From Cupriavidus sp. (GTDB lineage Bacteria > Pseudomonadota > Gammaproteobacteria > Burkholderiales > Burkholderiaceae): DNA of 64,000 bases. Below are positions 1 through 15,005 of the stretch, in pieces. Where the stretch lies: contig JAPSLC010000007.1 of assembly GCA_031181345.1 (NCBI GenBank), positions 1 to 64,000 of the forward strand. Direction: 5' to 3'. The number at the start of each line of letters is the position of its first letter. Within the stretch, counting starts at the first letter, position 1. Under the pieces are notes generated by a model that was given only the letters and a program-made list of their open reading frames with translations, had not been told where the DNA came from and did no database searches. A program made the translations under genes and the position numbers.

Positions 1-6467
<6,467 letters not shown>

Positions 6468-6567
6468 TGCTGTCCTTTTGCGAATCGATGGACCGGTGCT
6501 GCACCAGCACGTCCGACAGAATGAAGACGAAGGGAGGCGCAGGGAATTTAGCGCGGCGCTGCGGGGA

Positions 6568-7308
6568 TCAGAACAATGCCGCGCACTCGGCGCGCAGCGG
6601 ACAGGTACCGCAGTAATCGTCACCGTCGAGCCGGTACTTCAGGCAGCAGACCCGGCGCACGCGTTGTTCTCCGCCATCCGGCAGTGGACGGTCGAGATAG
6701 GCGGCGCGATAAGGGTGCGGTCGGCCATCCGGGCCCCTGTCCCGACCCAGCCACTGCGCCAGCGCCTCGCGGCGGCGGACATCGAGCGCCGGATGGGCAA
6801 GCAGGTTCATGCCGACGTATTGCACGAACTCGGCCGCATGGCTCCACAGCACGCGCGGCGACGCACGGGTCAGTTGCGACAGGGCGTCGAACACCGGCGC
6901 CAGATGCCGGTGCGTCATGGCCGAAAGCGTGTCGTCCAGCGTCGCCGTGCCATGGCCGAGCGCCGATGACCGCAAGTGGATGCGCGATACGAGACCGTCC
7001 GGGCCGAAGGAAACATCGACCTCGTCCAGCGATACCGGCACGGTCCGGCCCAGCGCAGCCGCCGCGACCAGCACGGGCGGCACCAGCACCACGCAGTAGT
7101 GCCGGGCCCACCACGACGCCAGCGCGGGCGGGGCGCGCTCGTGCTCGGCGGAGATGGTGTCGCGGTATTCGGCCAGCCGGTGCTGCAAGGCCGCCGGCTC
7201 GGCGAACCGGCTTCCCGGCAATGCTCCCGCGCCGGCCGGCGCCGTGGTGACCCCTTCGCCGAAGCGCCGCAGCGGGCCGGGGAAGAAGGGCGTGAGTTCG
7301 GCAATCAA
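6568..7308 (-). CDS. FhuF-like siderophore-iron reductase (2Fe-2S)
   Basis: This 246-residue protein ends with the FhuF-type cysteine motif: Cys221-Cys222, ten residues, Cys233, two residues, Cys236 (RVCC...YCGTC). In the family these cysteines hold a [2Fe-2S] cluster that reduces ferric siderophores in the cytoplasm to release iron. The gene lies 100 bp upstream of the NRPS on the same strand and probably shares its promoter region. The start is TTG at 7308, with GGAGA about 8 nt upstream; no better ATG exists in this frame. An overlapping frame (6620-7369) is also open but shows no family features. Confidence 0.85.
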   Translation of the reverse strand: MIAELTPFFPGPLRRFGEGVTTAPAGAGALPGSRFAEPAALQHRLAEYRDTISAEHERAPPALASWWARHYCVVLVPPVLVAAAALGRTVPVSLDEVDVSFGPDGLVSRIHLRSSALGHGTATLDDTLSAMTHRHLAPVFDALSQLTRASPRVLWSHAAEFVQYVGMNLLAHPALDVRRREALAQWLGRDRGPDGRPHPYRAAYLDRPLPDGGEQRVRRVCCLKYRLDGDDYCGTCPLRAECAALF

Positions 7309-7477
7309 CGGGGAATCTCCAGGCCGGACAGGCCGTATTGGGGCTTCGCGATTGGGCGCCGCCTTCCACGAGAGACGGACCGGCGCCGCAAGAAATTAGC
7401 CGGCGCCCCGTTTCTGTCCCGATCAGCCGCCAATTCCCCTTTTCACGCGCCCTATTGCCGTTTTCACGCCACTCACG

Positions 7478-7504
7478 TAATAATTACGAATCATTATCAT
7501 TCGC
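7478..7504. promoter_or_regulatory. Fur-box-like sequence upstream of siderophore receptor
   Basis: The AT-rich stretch contains GAATCATTATCATTC (7488-7502). Its right half matches the Fur consensus ATCATTATC exactly; the left half is degenerate (about 12 of 19 positions overall). It lies 64 nt before the receptor ATG, in the divergent gap between the reductase/NRPS and the receptor, so one Fur site could control both sides. Binding is inferred. Confidence 0.55.
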
Positions 7505-7567
7505 AACAGCATTACGGTAAGCATTCTGCGTACCGGGCCGGCGCGATCCAATAACAAGGGGAGTCTC

Positions 7568-9778
7568 ATGCAACGGGTGTTCGATTGCCGGCGGACGGAA
7601 GTCCGGCGGGCGGTAGTGATGTTGTTTGCGCTGGCAGGCAGCGCGCATGCGCAGGAGCAGGCGGCGCCGGCGGGCCAGCCAGTTGCCGGCCAGTTGCCGG
7701 AGGTCACGGTGCGTGCCACCGGGGCGGAAACCGGGACCGGGCCGGTCGGCGGCTATGTCGCCCGGCGCAGCGTCACCGCGACCAAGACCGATACACCGTT
7801 GTCGGAGACGCCGCAGTCGATTTCGGTGATCACCCGCGAGCAGATGGAAGATCGCGGCGTGCAGACCGTGTCGGAAGCCTTCGCCTATTCGGCGGGCGTG
7901 GTCGGCGACAACGTGGTCGAGTCGCGCTACGACAAGCCGGTGATCCGCGGTTTCCCCGCGCGGCAATACCTCGACGGTCTGTACATCAACTACTACACGA
8001 GCGGCTATCTGATGCCGCGCGTCGACGCGTACGGGCTCGAGCGTGTCGAGCTGCTGCGCGGCCCGAGCTCCGTGTTGTATGGCGCCAATGCACCGGGCGG
8101 CCTCCTCAACCTGGTCAGCAAGCGGCCGACCGCCGAGACGCTGCGCGAGGTCAACGTGCAATACGGCTCGCACAATCGCAAGCAGGCCAGCTTCGATCTG
8201 TCCGGCGCGGTGGACAGCAACCAGACGGTGCTCTATCGGCTGACCGGCCTGTTCAGGAAAAGCGATACGCAGACCGACCACGCCAAGGACGATCGGATCT
8301 TCATCGCGCCCGCGCTGACGTTCCGCCCGTCCGCCGATACCACGTTCACGCTGCTGACCCACTACCAACGCGACAAGCAGGGCACCGCGATCAACTTCCT
8401 GCCGCGCGAAGGCACCGTGATTCCGACGGTCAACGGCCGCCGGATTTCAAGCTCGTTCTTCACCGGCGAACCCGGCTTCAATACCTTCGACCGCGAGGAA
8501 TACGCGATCGGCTACGCCTTCGAGCATCGCTTCAACGATACCTTCCGCGTGCGGCAGAACGTGCGCTACATGCACAGCGACCTGACCTATACGGGGGTCT
8601 ATGCGGTGGGCTGGAATTCGGCGGCGCAGCAGCAACTGCGGCGCGGCTCCCTCGATGCGGGCGGCAAGCTCGATACGATCGGCGTCGATACCCAGCTGCA
8701 GGCGGACTTCAGCACCGGGCCGGTCCGGCACAAGATGCTGGTCGGCGTGGACTACCAGCACGGCAAGTTCGATGACAAGCAGGGCTTTGGCACGGTTGGC
8801 ACGCCGCCGCTGGGCCTGATCGATCCGTGGAATCCGGTCTACGGCGCGAGGATCAACCCGATCGCCTCGTACACCAATGCGGAACAGACCCAGCGTCAGA
8901 TGGGCGTGTATTTCCAGGACCAGATGAAGCTGACGGAGCGGCTGACGTTCGTCGCGGGCGGGCGCAAGGACTGGGCGAGTTCCGATACGACGTCGACACG
9001 CATCGTCACCGCGACCAACGCGCGCACCGTGACCACGACGCCGATCGACCAGGACGACTTCACCTATCGCCTCGGCCTGCTGTATCAGGCGCCGTATGGC
9101 ATCACGCCGTACGTCAGCTACTCGACCTCGTTCCAGCCGCAGGCCGGCACCGATCGGCAGGGCTCGCCGTTCAAGCCGACCACGGGCAAACAGACCGAAC
9201 TGGGCGTCAAGTTCCAGCCGCCGGGCAGCAACAGCTTCATCACCGCGGCGGTCTACGACTTGCGGCAGCAGGACGTCCTGACCCCCGATCCGGGGCGTCC
9301 GGCCGGCACCAATTTCCAGATCCAGACCGGTGAGGTCCGCTCGCGCGGCTTCGAGCTGGAAGGCACGATGGATTTCCAGAACGGCTTCAAGGCGATCGGC
9401 TCGTACACCTTGATGAATATGGAGACCACCAAGAGCAACGGTCCCGACCTCGGCAAGGTGCCGACCAACCGCCCGCGCCATACCGCGGCGCTGTGGGTCG
9501 ACTACACGATGCGCGGCGGCATGCTGCGCGGGCTCGGCATGGGGGCCGGCGCGCGCTATATCGGCTCGACCTGGGGCGATTCGGCCAATACCTTCAAGGT
9601 GTCGTCGGTGTGGCTGGCCGACGCGGCGATCCACTACACGCTGGACCAGCATTGGCGCTTTGCGCTGACCGCGACCAATCTGCTCGACAAGGAGTACGTC
9701 GGGCAGTGCGGCAGTGCAACCACCTGCTATTACGGCTATCGCCGCAACATCCTGGCTACCGCGACTTATCGTTGGTAA
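7568..9778 (+). CDS. TonB-dependent siderophore receptor (FpvA/FoxA type)
   Basis: This 736-residue outer-membrane receptor has a signal peptide ending near AGSAHAQ. A plug domain follows (about 60-190: TPQSISVITREQM, VIRGF, VELLRGPSSVLYGANAPGG), then a 22-strand-type barrel ending in aromatic YRW, as expected for an outer-membrane C terminus. The family imports ferric siderophores with energy from TonB-ExbBD. ATG 7568 follows AAGGGGAG. It lacks the extra N-terminal signalling domain of about 80 residues found in FpvA/FecA transducers, so it is unlikely to talk to an anti-sigma factor directly. It sits behind a Fur-box-like site and just before the exporter gene, and is probably the receptor for the local NRPS product. 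Confidence 0.93.
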   Translation: MQRVFDCRRTEVRRAVVMLFALAGSAHAQEQAAPAGQPVAGQLPEVTVRATGAETGTGPVGGYVARRSVTATKTDTPLSETPQSISVITREQMEDRGVQTVSEAFAYSAGVVGDNVVESRYDKPVIRGFPARQYLDGLYINYYTSGYLMPRVDAYGLERVELLRGPSSVLYGANAPGGLLNLVSKRPTAETLREVNVQYGSHNRKQASFDLSGAVDSNQTVLYRLTGLFRKSDTQTDHAKDDRIFIAPALTFRPSADTTFTLLTHYQRDKQGTAINFLPREGTVIPTVNGRRISSSFFTGEPGFNTFDREEYAIGYAFEHRFNDTFRVRQNVRYMHSDLTYTGVYAVGWNSAAQQQLRRGSLDAGGKLDTIGVDTQLQADFSTGPVRHKMLVGVDYQHGKFDDKQGFGTVGTPPLGLIDPWNPVYGARINPIASYTNAEQTQRQMGVYFQDQMKLTERLTFVAGGRKDWASSDTTSTRIVTATNARTVTTTPIDQDDFTYRLGLLYQAPYGITPYVSYSTSFQPQAGTDRQGSPFKPTTGKQTELGVKFQPPGSNSFITAAVYDLRQQDVLTPDPGRPAGTNFQIQTGEVRSRGFELEGTMDFQNGFKAIGSYTLMNMETTKSNGPDLGKVPTNRPRHTAALWVDYTMRGGMLRGLGMGAGARYIGSTWGDSANTFKVSSVWLADAAIHYTLDQHWRFALTATNLLDKEYVGQCGSATTCYYGYRRNILATATYRW

Positions 9779-9822
9779 GGCCCGGTAAGGTGCCGGCAAG
9801 GCCCCGGTAATCCCGGCCCTTC

Positions 9823-9848
9823 GGACGCCGCCAGCCGGGGCGGCGTCC
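9823..9848. terminator. Hairpin between receptor and exporter genes, no U-tract
   Basis: There is a perfect 10-bp inverted repeat, GGACGCCGCC / GGCGGCGTCC, with a 6-nt loop. No T-run follows. It may be a weak or Rho-dependent terminator, or a 3' stabilising hairpin that lowers exporter expression relative to the receptor. Confidence 0.4.
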
Positions 9849-9905
9849 TCTGCCCGCCTAATTCGCGGGCACCGTCGTTCGTCACAGGAAGAAGACCTCT
9901 TCCTC

Positions 9906-11672
9906 GTGGAGCCATCGACCGTGTCCGCCTTCCCCTCGCTGCGCAATGTGTTGTTCCGGGCCTCGGGCCATCTGCTGGCGTTTGCCATCGTGGCCAGCCT
10001 GGCCGGCGGCGCGGCGTCGGTGGGGCTGATCGCGACCATCAACCGTGCATTGTCGACGCCGGCCGATCAGCTGACGGCGCTCGGGCTGCGTTTCGCGGCA
10101 CTGGCGGTGGCGGTGCTGCTGTGCCGGACCGCCGCGCTGATGCTGTTCGTGCGGCTGAACCAGACGGTGCTGGCCAGCCTGCGCGAGCATATCGCCGGCC
10201 GGCTGCTGGCCTCGCCCTATGCCGAGCTCGAACGGGTCGGGCTCGGCCGCGGGCTCGCGTTGCTCGGCGAGGACACCAACCAGGTCGCCACGCTGCTGGT
10301 CGCGCTGCCGTTCGTGGTGATGAACGGCACCATCGTGCTCGGCTGCCTCGCCTACCTGGCCTATCTGTCGTGGCAGGTGTTCCTGTTCGCGCTGGTTGCC
10401 GTGCTGAGCGGTTCGGTCTGCTACCGGCTCAGCCGCAAGCGTTCGCAGCGCTATCTGCGCGACGCCGGCAAGTGGCACGACGTCCTGATCGAACGCTTCG
10501 GCGCGATTTTCGCAGGCGCCAAGGAGCTGAAGCTGCATCGCCAACGCCGCGAGGCGTTTGCCAACGGGCCGCTGGCCGAAGCGATCGATGCGGTCCGGAC
10601 CAACCGCACGCAGGGGCTGTCGCTGCTGTATCTGTCGCTGACGATTGGCAGCACGCTGTTCTTCGCCGTGATCGGCATCATTCTGTTTGCGGTACAGCGG
10701 CCGTTGGGCGCGGATGCCGCCGTCGCCAGCGGCTATACGCTGGTATTCCTTTACATGATGGCGCCGCTGGAAGGGCTGCTGAACAGCCTGCCGCAGTTCA
10801 ATCTCGCGCGCATCGCCTATCAGCGCATCGCGGATACCACGGGTCCGTTGGCGGTGGAGCAGGGCCAGGCCGATGCCGCAGGCGACCGCCGGCCCTTCGT
10901 CGAGCTTGCCTTGCGCGGCGTGACCCACCGCTACTTCCGCGACGGCGAGGATGGCGCCTTCACGCTGGGACCGATCGAGCTGTCGCTGCGCGCCGGCGAA
11001 GTGGTGTTTCTGGTCGGCGGCAACGGCAGCGGCAAGACCACGCTGGCCAAGCTGCTGGTCGGGCTGTATGCCCCCGAACGGGGGAGCGTGCTGCTCAACG
11101 GCGAGCCCATCGCCGATGCCGCGGACCGCGAGCGTCATCGGCAGCAGTGCACCGCGGTGTTCTCCGATTTTCATCTGTTCGACAGCCTGTTGGGCGCGGC
11201 GACCAACGCGGGTGAGGCCGGCGCTCACGAGGTCGGAAACGCGGCGCTCGACGCGCGTGCCAACGAACTGCTGGCACGTCTGCAGTTGCAGCACAAGGTG
11301 ACCGTGCGCGACGGCGCGTTCTCGACGCGCGCGCTGTCGCAGGGCCAGCGCAAGCGCCTCGCGCTGGTTGCAGCCTGCCTCGAGGAGCGGCCCGTGATCG
11401 TGCTGGACGAGTGGGCCGCGGACCAGGACCCGGCCTTCAAGGCGGTGTTCTATCGGGAGATCGTGCCGGCGCTGCGCGCGCAGGGCAAGGCAGTGCTCGT
11501 GATCTCGCACGACGATCGCTACTTCGATGCGGGCGACCGCGTCGTGCTGCTCGATCAGGGGCGCATACGGGAGGAGGGCATCGAATATCAACGCGAATAC
11601 CAACCCGAATACCAACCGGCCGCAGAGCCGGCAGGCGTGGCGATCGCCACCGAGCGGCAGCGCGCGGCATGA
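9906..11672 (+). CDS. Cyclic peptide/siderophore export ABC transporter (PvdE/SyrD type)
   Basis: This 588-residue protein fuses a six-helix membrane domain (about 1-340) to an ATPase domain. Walker A is VGGNGSGKTT near 371-380, the signature is LSQGQRK near 477, and Walker B is VIVLDEW near 497-503. In the family, half-transporters of this form export siderophore precursors or lipopeptides across the inner membrane. The start is GTG 9906, with AGGAAG upstream. It follows the receptor by 127 bp and probably forms an operon with it. The C terminus carries a short Glu/Tyr/Gln repeat (EYQ near 562-571), which is unusual but within a tail of no known function. Confidence 0.9.
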   Translation: MEPSTVSAFPSLRNVLFRASGHLLAFAIVASLAGGAASVGLIATINRALSTPADQLTALGLRFAALAVAVLLCRTAALMLFVRLNQTVLASLREHIAGRLLASPYAELERVGLGRGLALLGEDTNQVATLLVALPFVVMNGTIVLGCLAYLAYLSWQVFLFALVAVLSGSVCYRLSRKRSQRYLRDAGKWHDVLIERFGAIFAGAKELKLHRQRREAFANGPLAEAIDAVRTNRTQGLSLLYLSLTIGSTLFFAVIGIILFAVQRPLGADAAVASGYTLVFLYMMAPLEGLLNSLPQFNLARIAYQRIADTTGPLAVEQGQADAAGDRRPFVELALRGVTHRYFRDGEDGAFTLGPIELSLRAGEVVFLVGGNGSGKTTLAKLLVGLYAPERGSVLLNGEPIADAADRERHRQQCTAVFSDFHLFDSLLGAATNAGEAGAHEVGNAALDARANELLARLQLQHKVTVRDGAFSTRALSQGQRKRLALVAACLEERPVIVLDEWAADQDPAFKAVFYREIVPALRAQGKAVLVISHDDRYFDAGDRVVLLDQGRIREEGIEYQREYQPEYQPAAEPAGVAIATERQRAA

Positions 11673-11780
11673 AACACCGGTCCGTTGGGCCGGTGCCCAG
11701 GCAGCGACTCCGCTACAATCGCGTCACACGACGCCGGTGCATGACATCGGCGCACAAGAACGCATCAAGGGGAGCTGTAC

Positions 11781-12044
11781 GTGGTCCAGAACCGATCGCC
11801 GGGCAACGACATCGCCTGGCAACAAGCGCTCGATTGGGTGATGCTGATGCGGGACGGCATGCTCGACGCGAGCGCCGAACAACGCCTGCTCGACTGGCTC
11901 GACCAGTCGCCCGATCATATCGAGTCGTTCCGCCAGGCCTGCGCCGTGTGGCAGGCCACCGGTGCGGTGACCCCCTCGATCCAGGCCGCGCTCGAGGCGC
12001 GCATGCCGCGTACGACGGGACCGCGCCCGTCACGTCCCGGCTGA
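11781..12044 (+). CDS. Stand-alone FecR N-terminal (DUF4880) domain protein
   Basis: This 87-residue protein matches the cytoplasmic N-terminal domain of FecR-type anti-sigma factors: AWQQALDWVMLMRDG, AEQRLLDWLDQSPDHIESFRQACAVWQ. Normal FecR proteins are about 320 residues, with a membrane helix and a periplasmic signalling domain; both are absent here. The start is GTG 11781, with GGGGAG 5 nt upstream. It lies between the exporter and the ECF sigma gene, so it probably binds that sigma factor, but it could not sense the receptor across the membrane. It could be a truncated remnant or a soluble sigma modulator. Domain assignment is fairly sure; the role is inferred. Confidence 0.72.
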   Translation: MVQNRSPGNDIAWQQALDWVMLMRDGMLDASAEQRLLDWLDQSPDHIESFRQACAVWQATGAVTPSIQAALEARMPRTTGPRPSRPG

Positions 12045-12059
12045 AGGCGTTTGCTCTAG

Positions 12060-12114
12060 CGATGCTTCGCTCTCTCTCGCTTGCGGAGAGGGGAGAAGAC
12101 CCGGGTGAGCGCCT
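12060..12114. repeat. Degenerate copy of a C/G-rich palindromic repeat
   Basis: The stretch CTCTCTCGCTTGCGGAGAGGGG followed by GACCCGGGTGAG resembles the perfect palindrome at 33942-33967 and the tail that follows it. The left arm has decayed. It lies in the gap between the FecR-like gene and the sigma gene. Confidence 0.5.
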
Positions 12115-12177
12115 TTCGTGTGGCCACAAACCTTTACACATTGCCTCTTCGAATCGCACGAACATATCGCTATAATT

Positions 12178-12196
12178 GCGAATGAGTCGCATTTGC
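12178..12196. promoter_or_regulatory. Fur-box-like palindrome upstream of ECF sigma gene
   Basis: GCGAATGAGTCGCATTTGC is an imperfect 19-bp palindrome with arms GCGAATG and CATTTGC (one mismatch). It matches the AATGAG...CATT core of beta-proteobacterial Fur boxes. TATAAT lies just upstream (12171-12176), so bound Fur would cover the start of transcription. It is 40 nt before the sigma ATG. Confidence 0.55.
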
Positions 12197-12236
12197 GTTA
12201 GCATGTCCGTGGGTTTCTTCTGGGAGGGGGCACGAA

Positions 12237-12797
12237 ATGACCGAGCAACCGATCAACGAGGTCCGGACGCCTGTCGAGGCGCACCCGCCGCGCCATATGA
12301 ATCAGGAATTGTTCGGTACCTTCCTCAGCTATCGCCGAGCCCTGATCGACGCCGCGGCCCGCATCCTGGGTTGTCGCGCCGGCGCCGAGGACGTGGTGCA
12401 GGACACGTTCCTGAAGCTGATGGACCAGCAGAGCGCCATCGTGGTCCGGCAACCCGTCGGTTACCTGTTCCAGACCGTGCGCAATCTGGCCATCGACCGG
12501 CACCGGCGCGCCGCGCTCGAACAACGGCATGCCGCCTGCGAGGACGATGGCCTGCTGGTGGCCAGCGATGCCTTGTCGCCTGAGTCGATCACGCTGGGCC
12601 GCGAAGCGCTGGGCACGGTGGCCGGCGCGCTGGCCGAACTCCCAGAGCGTACCCAGAAAGCCTTTGAGATGTATCGGATTCGCGGGATGACGCAGAAGGA
12701 GATCGCGGCCATCCTTGGCGTGTCCCCGACCCTGGTCAATTTCATGATTCGCGATGCGATGACCCATTGCCGCGACGCGTTGTTTGCCCTGCCGTAG
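12237..12797 (+). CDS. FecI/PvdS-like ECF sigma factor
   Basis: This 186-residue sigma-70 family protein has region 2 at about 35-100 (AEDVVQDTFLKLMD, GYLFQTVRNLAIDRHRR) and region 4 at about 125-180 (LPERTQKAFEMYRIRGMTQKEIAAILGVS). It belongs to the iron-starvation ECF group that drives siderophore genes. ATG 12237 follows GGGAGGGGG. It has its own promoter with a Fur-box-like palindrome, so iron would repress it, and it in turn would activate the NRPS and transport genes. The usual FecR partner is reduced to the short protein upstream. Confidence 0.9.
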   Translation: MTEQPINEVRTPVEAHPPRHMNQELFGTFLSYRRALIDAAARILGCRAGAEDVVQDTFLKLMDQQSAIVVRQPVGYLFQTVRNLAIDRHRRAALEQRHAACEDDGLLVASDALSPESITLGREALGTVAGALAELPERTQKAFEMYRIRGMTQKEIAAILGVSPTLVNFMIRDAMTHCRDALFALP

Positions 12798-12837
12798 GTC
12801 CACGCGTAAGCCGCCCGTTTCGTCTCTTTCGTCTCCC

Positions 12838-12928
12838 TTGTCGTCGCCCCCGCGAAAGCGGGGAAGCAGCGTCTCGCACGTCGGCATGGAATGAAGCCGC
12901 TGGGTTCCCGCGTGCGCGGGAGCGACAT
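12838..12928. repeat. Imperfect long inverted repeat (REP/BIME-like element)
   Basis: The left arm GTCGCCCCCGCGAAAGCGGGG and the right arm CCCGCGTGCGCGGGAGCGAC each contain a short GC hairpin and are inverted copies of each other. About 50 bp lie between them. The layout is that of dispersed bacterial palindromic elements found between genes. No coding capacity was seen. Confidence 0.6.
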
Positions 12929-13035
12929 CGCAGCAGCTCATCGTGCCGCATACCCCGGAATGCAATTTGCGTCCTGCCGTGACATTGCGGTCCGGTGGGT
13001 CGGACCGCGTCAACCCAGTCTTGCGGAGTTGCGCG

Positions 13036-14184
13036 ATGAAAGCTGTCGTATTCCACGGAGTCGGCGATATACGCCTGGACGATGTGTCCGATCCGGTGCT
13101 GCAAGCGCCGACCGACGCATTGATCGAATTGACCGCCAGCGCCATATGCGGCACCGACCTGCATATGGTCCGCGGCACGATGCCCGGCATGCGGCCGGGC
13201 ACCATCCTCGGCCACGAGGGTGTCGGCCTGGTGACCGAAGTCGGACAGGACGTCAACAATCTACGGCCCGGCGATCGGGTCGTGATTCCTTCCACGATCG
13301 CCTGCGGCTATTGCAGTTACTGCCGCAGCGGCTATCACGCACAGTGCGATAACGCCAACCCGAACGGCATGCGCGCGGGCACGGCCTTCTTCGGCGGACC
13401 GCAGAACTCCGGTCCTTTCCATGGCCTGCAGGCCGAGTACGCGCGCATTCCCTTTGCCAATATCGGTGCGATCAAGCTGCCTGACGAGATCAGCGACGAC
13501 CAGGCCATTTTGATGTCGGACATCTTTCCGACCGGCTATTTCGGCGCGCAGCTCGCGGAGATCCGGCGCGGCGATACGGTGGTGGTGTTCGGCTGCGGCC
13601 CGGTCGGACAGTTCGCCATCGTATCGGCGCATCTGCTCGGGGCGTCGCGCATTCTCGCCGTCGACCATGTGCCTTCGCGGCTCGAGGCAGCGCAGGCGCA
13701 GGGCGCCGAGGCGATCGACTTCAATCGGGAGGACCCGGTCCAGGCGATCCTGCGCCTGACCGGCGGCATCGGCGCCGACCGCGCCATCGATGCGGTCGGT
13801 ATCGATGCGCAGCGCCGCCATGCGGATGGAGATGGCTCCACCGGTCAGCCTTCGTTGTGGCAACCCGGGGATGGTCCGTCGGAGGTGCTGATGTGGTCGG
13901 TCGAGGCGCTTGCCAAGGCAGGCACGCTGGCGATCATCGGCGTCTATCCCGAGACGCACGAGACCTTTCCGATCGGCAAGGCGATGAACAAGAACCTGAC
14001 GCTGAAGATGGGCAACTGCAATCACCGCGCGATCCTGCCCGAGTTGGTGGACCTGGTGCGCGCCGGCGTGATCGATCCCGCCGAAGTGTTGACCCAGACC
14101 GAGCCGCTGACCGGTGCGCTGCAGGCGTACGAGGCGTTCGACCGGCGCCAGCCCGGCTGGATGAAGGTCAAGCTGGAGCCGTAA
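13036..14184 (+). CDS. Zinc-dependent alcohol dehydrogenase (formaldehyde-dehydrogenase-like)
   Basis: This 382-residue medium-chain dehydrogenase has catalytic zinc ligands Cys38 and His60-Glu61 (ICGTD, GHEG), structural zinc cysteines 90, 93, 96 and 104, and a Rossmann nucleotide site VVVFGCGPVGQ near 187. The insert FFGGPQNSGPFHGLQAEY is typical of glutathione-independent formaldehyde dehydrogenase-like enzymes. ATG 13036 is preceded by GCGGAG; the frame stays open 93 bp further upstream, but that part crosses repeat DNA. No linked pathway gene identifies its substrate, so it is called at family level. It probably oxidises an alcohol or aldehyde with NAD. Confidence 0.9.
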   Translation: MKAVVFHGVGDIRLDDVSDPVLQAPTDALIELTASAICGTDLHMVRGTMPGMRPGTILGHEGVGLVTEVGQDVNNLRPGDRVVIPSTIACGYCSYCRSGYHAQCDNANPNGMRAGTAFFGGPQNSGPFHGLQAEYARIPFANIGAIKLPDEISDDQAILMSDIFPTGYFGAQLAEIRRGDTVVVFGCGPVGQFAIVSAHLLGASRILAVDHVPSRLEAAQAQGAEAIDFNREDPVQAILRLTGGIGADRAIDAVGIDAQRRHADGDGSTGQPSLWQPGDGPSEVLMWSVEALAKAGTLAIIGVYPETHETFPIGKAMNKNLTLKMGNCNHRAILPELVDLVRAGVIDPAEVLTQTEPLTGALQAYEAFDRRQPGWMKVKLEP

Positions 14185-14224
14185 GGAACGGCGGCGATCG
14201 CTCGGGGGAGCGATGAGCGCGGAC

Positions 14225-14262
14225 AAAAAAAGCCGGCACGCAAGGTCGTTGCGTGCCGACTT
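14225..14262 (-). terminator. Rho-independent terminator for the leftward gene at 14297
   Basis: Read on the minus strand, GTCGGCACGCAA, a short loop, TTGCGTGCCGGC and then seven T form a strong stem plus U-tract. It lies 35 nt beyond the stop of the small exported protein gene and faces the end of the dehydrogenase gene. Confidence 0.85.
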
Positions 14263-14296
14263 GCCGGGCCAGCCATGCGCCCGGTGAGCGCCAGGC

Positions 14297-14674
14297 TTAC
14301 TGCTTGGGCGCGGGGCTGGGGGAATCGCCCTTCGGCGCCGACGGCGAGTCCGGCGTTACCGCGTCGGGCATGCCTTGCTGGCGCGGCTTCTTGCTGCGAT
14401 GCGTGGTGCCGCTCTTCTTCTTGTCGCGGGTCTCGCTGCCGGTCATGGTCGAACCGGTCGAGCTGGTCGACCCGCTTTGCATCGTGGTATCGCTGCCGCT
14501 CGTGCTGCCGCCAGTGGCCGACGGCGTCGTGCTGCGGCTCGCGGGCGGATTGCCTTCGGTCGGGGGCGCGCTGGGGTTCGGCGCGTTGTTGCTCGGGGGC
14601 GCCTGCTGGGCGACCGCGGGCAGGCTCAGCGCTGCGCACAGCGCAAGCGCGGTAGTGGTGACGATTCGCTTCAT
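14297..14674 (-). CDS. Small exported Ser/Thr/Pro-rich protein, unknown
   Basis: This 125-residue protein begins with a clear signal peptide (MKRIVTTTALALCAALSLPAVAQ). A low-complexity segment rich in Ser, Thr, Gly and Pro follows, then a basic patch (RDKKKSG, HRSKKPRQ). No known domain was recognised. ATG 14674 has GGAG upstream; an upstream in-frame ATG at 14686 is also possible. A strong terminator follows the gene. It is probably a secreted or periplasmic protein. Confidence 0.65.
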   Translation of the reverse strand: MKRIVTTTALALCAALSLPAVAQQAPPSNNAPNPSAPPTEGNPPASRSTTPSATGGSTSGSDTTMQSGSTSSTGSTMTGSETRDKKKSGTTHRSKKPRQQGMPDAVTPDSPSAPKGDSPSPAPKQ

Positions 14675-15005
14675 CGTTGGCTCCATCCATTGAACGTGAG
14701 AACGGGCAGGCCCGTCCGGACAGACACCGGCCGGTGGCACACGATGCCCGTTACCTAACGATACGTGCCGCGCTATGCCCGCTCACGAAGGCGATGCCTG
14801 AATCCCCTGTAGGAATTGGACGACGCTTCGGAACGCGGTACTGCAATCCTTACGAGCCGATGTAGAAAATCCGAGGCGGCAACGGATGCATCGACGCAAG
14901 CAGGGCACCGGCATGCCTCGCGCCATACACGGAGCTTGTCGCGCCGGCTCGGCACGAAAGTTGCGCAGCGCCCGTTGTCACTGATCTGGCCGATTGGAGG
15001 TCCTC
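14675..15005. other. Intergenic region with divergent promoters, no gene seen
   Basis: About 330 bp separate the leftward exported-protein gene from the rightward DUF4142 gene. Promoters for both must lie here. Only the ribosome site GGAGG (14996-15000) was recognised. Confidence 0.4.

Noticed and set aside
8447..10042. A 531-codon minus-strand frame
   Set aside because: It is antisense to the TonB receptor, with no recognisable motifs.
9882..11615. A 577-codon minus-strand frame
   Set aside because: It is antisense to the ABC exporter, which has complete Walker A, Walker B and signature motifs.
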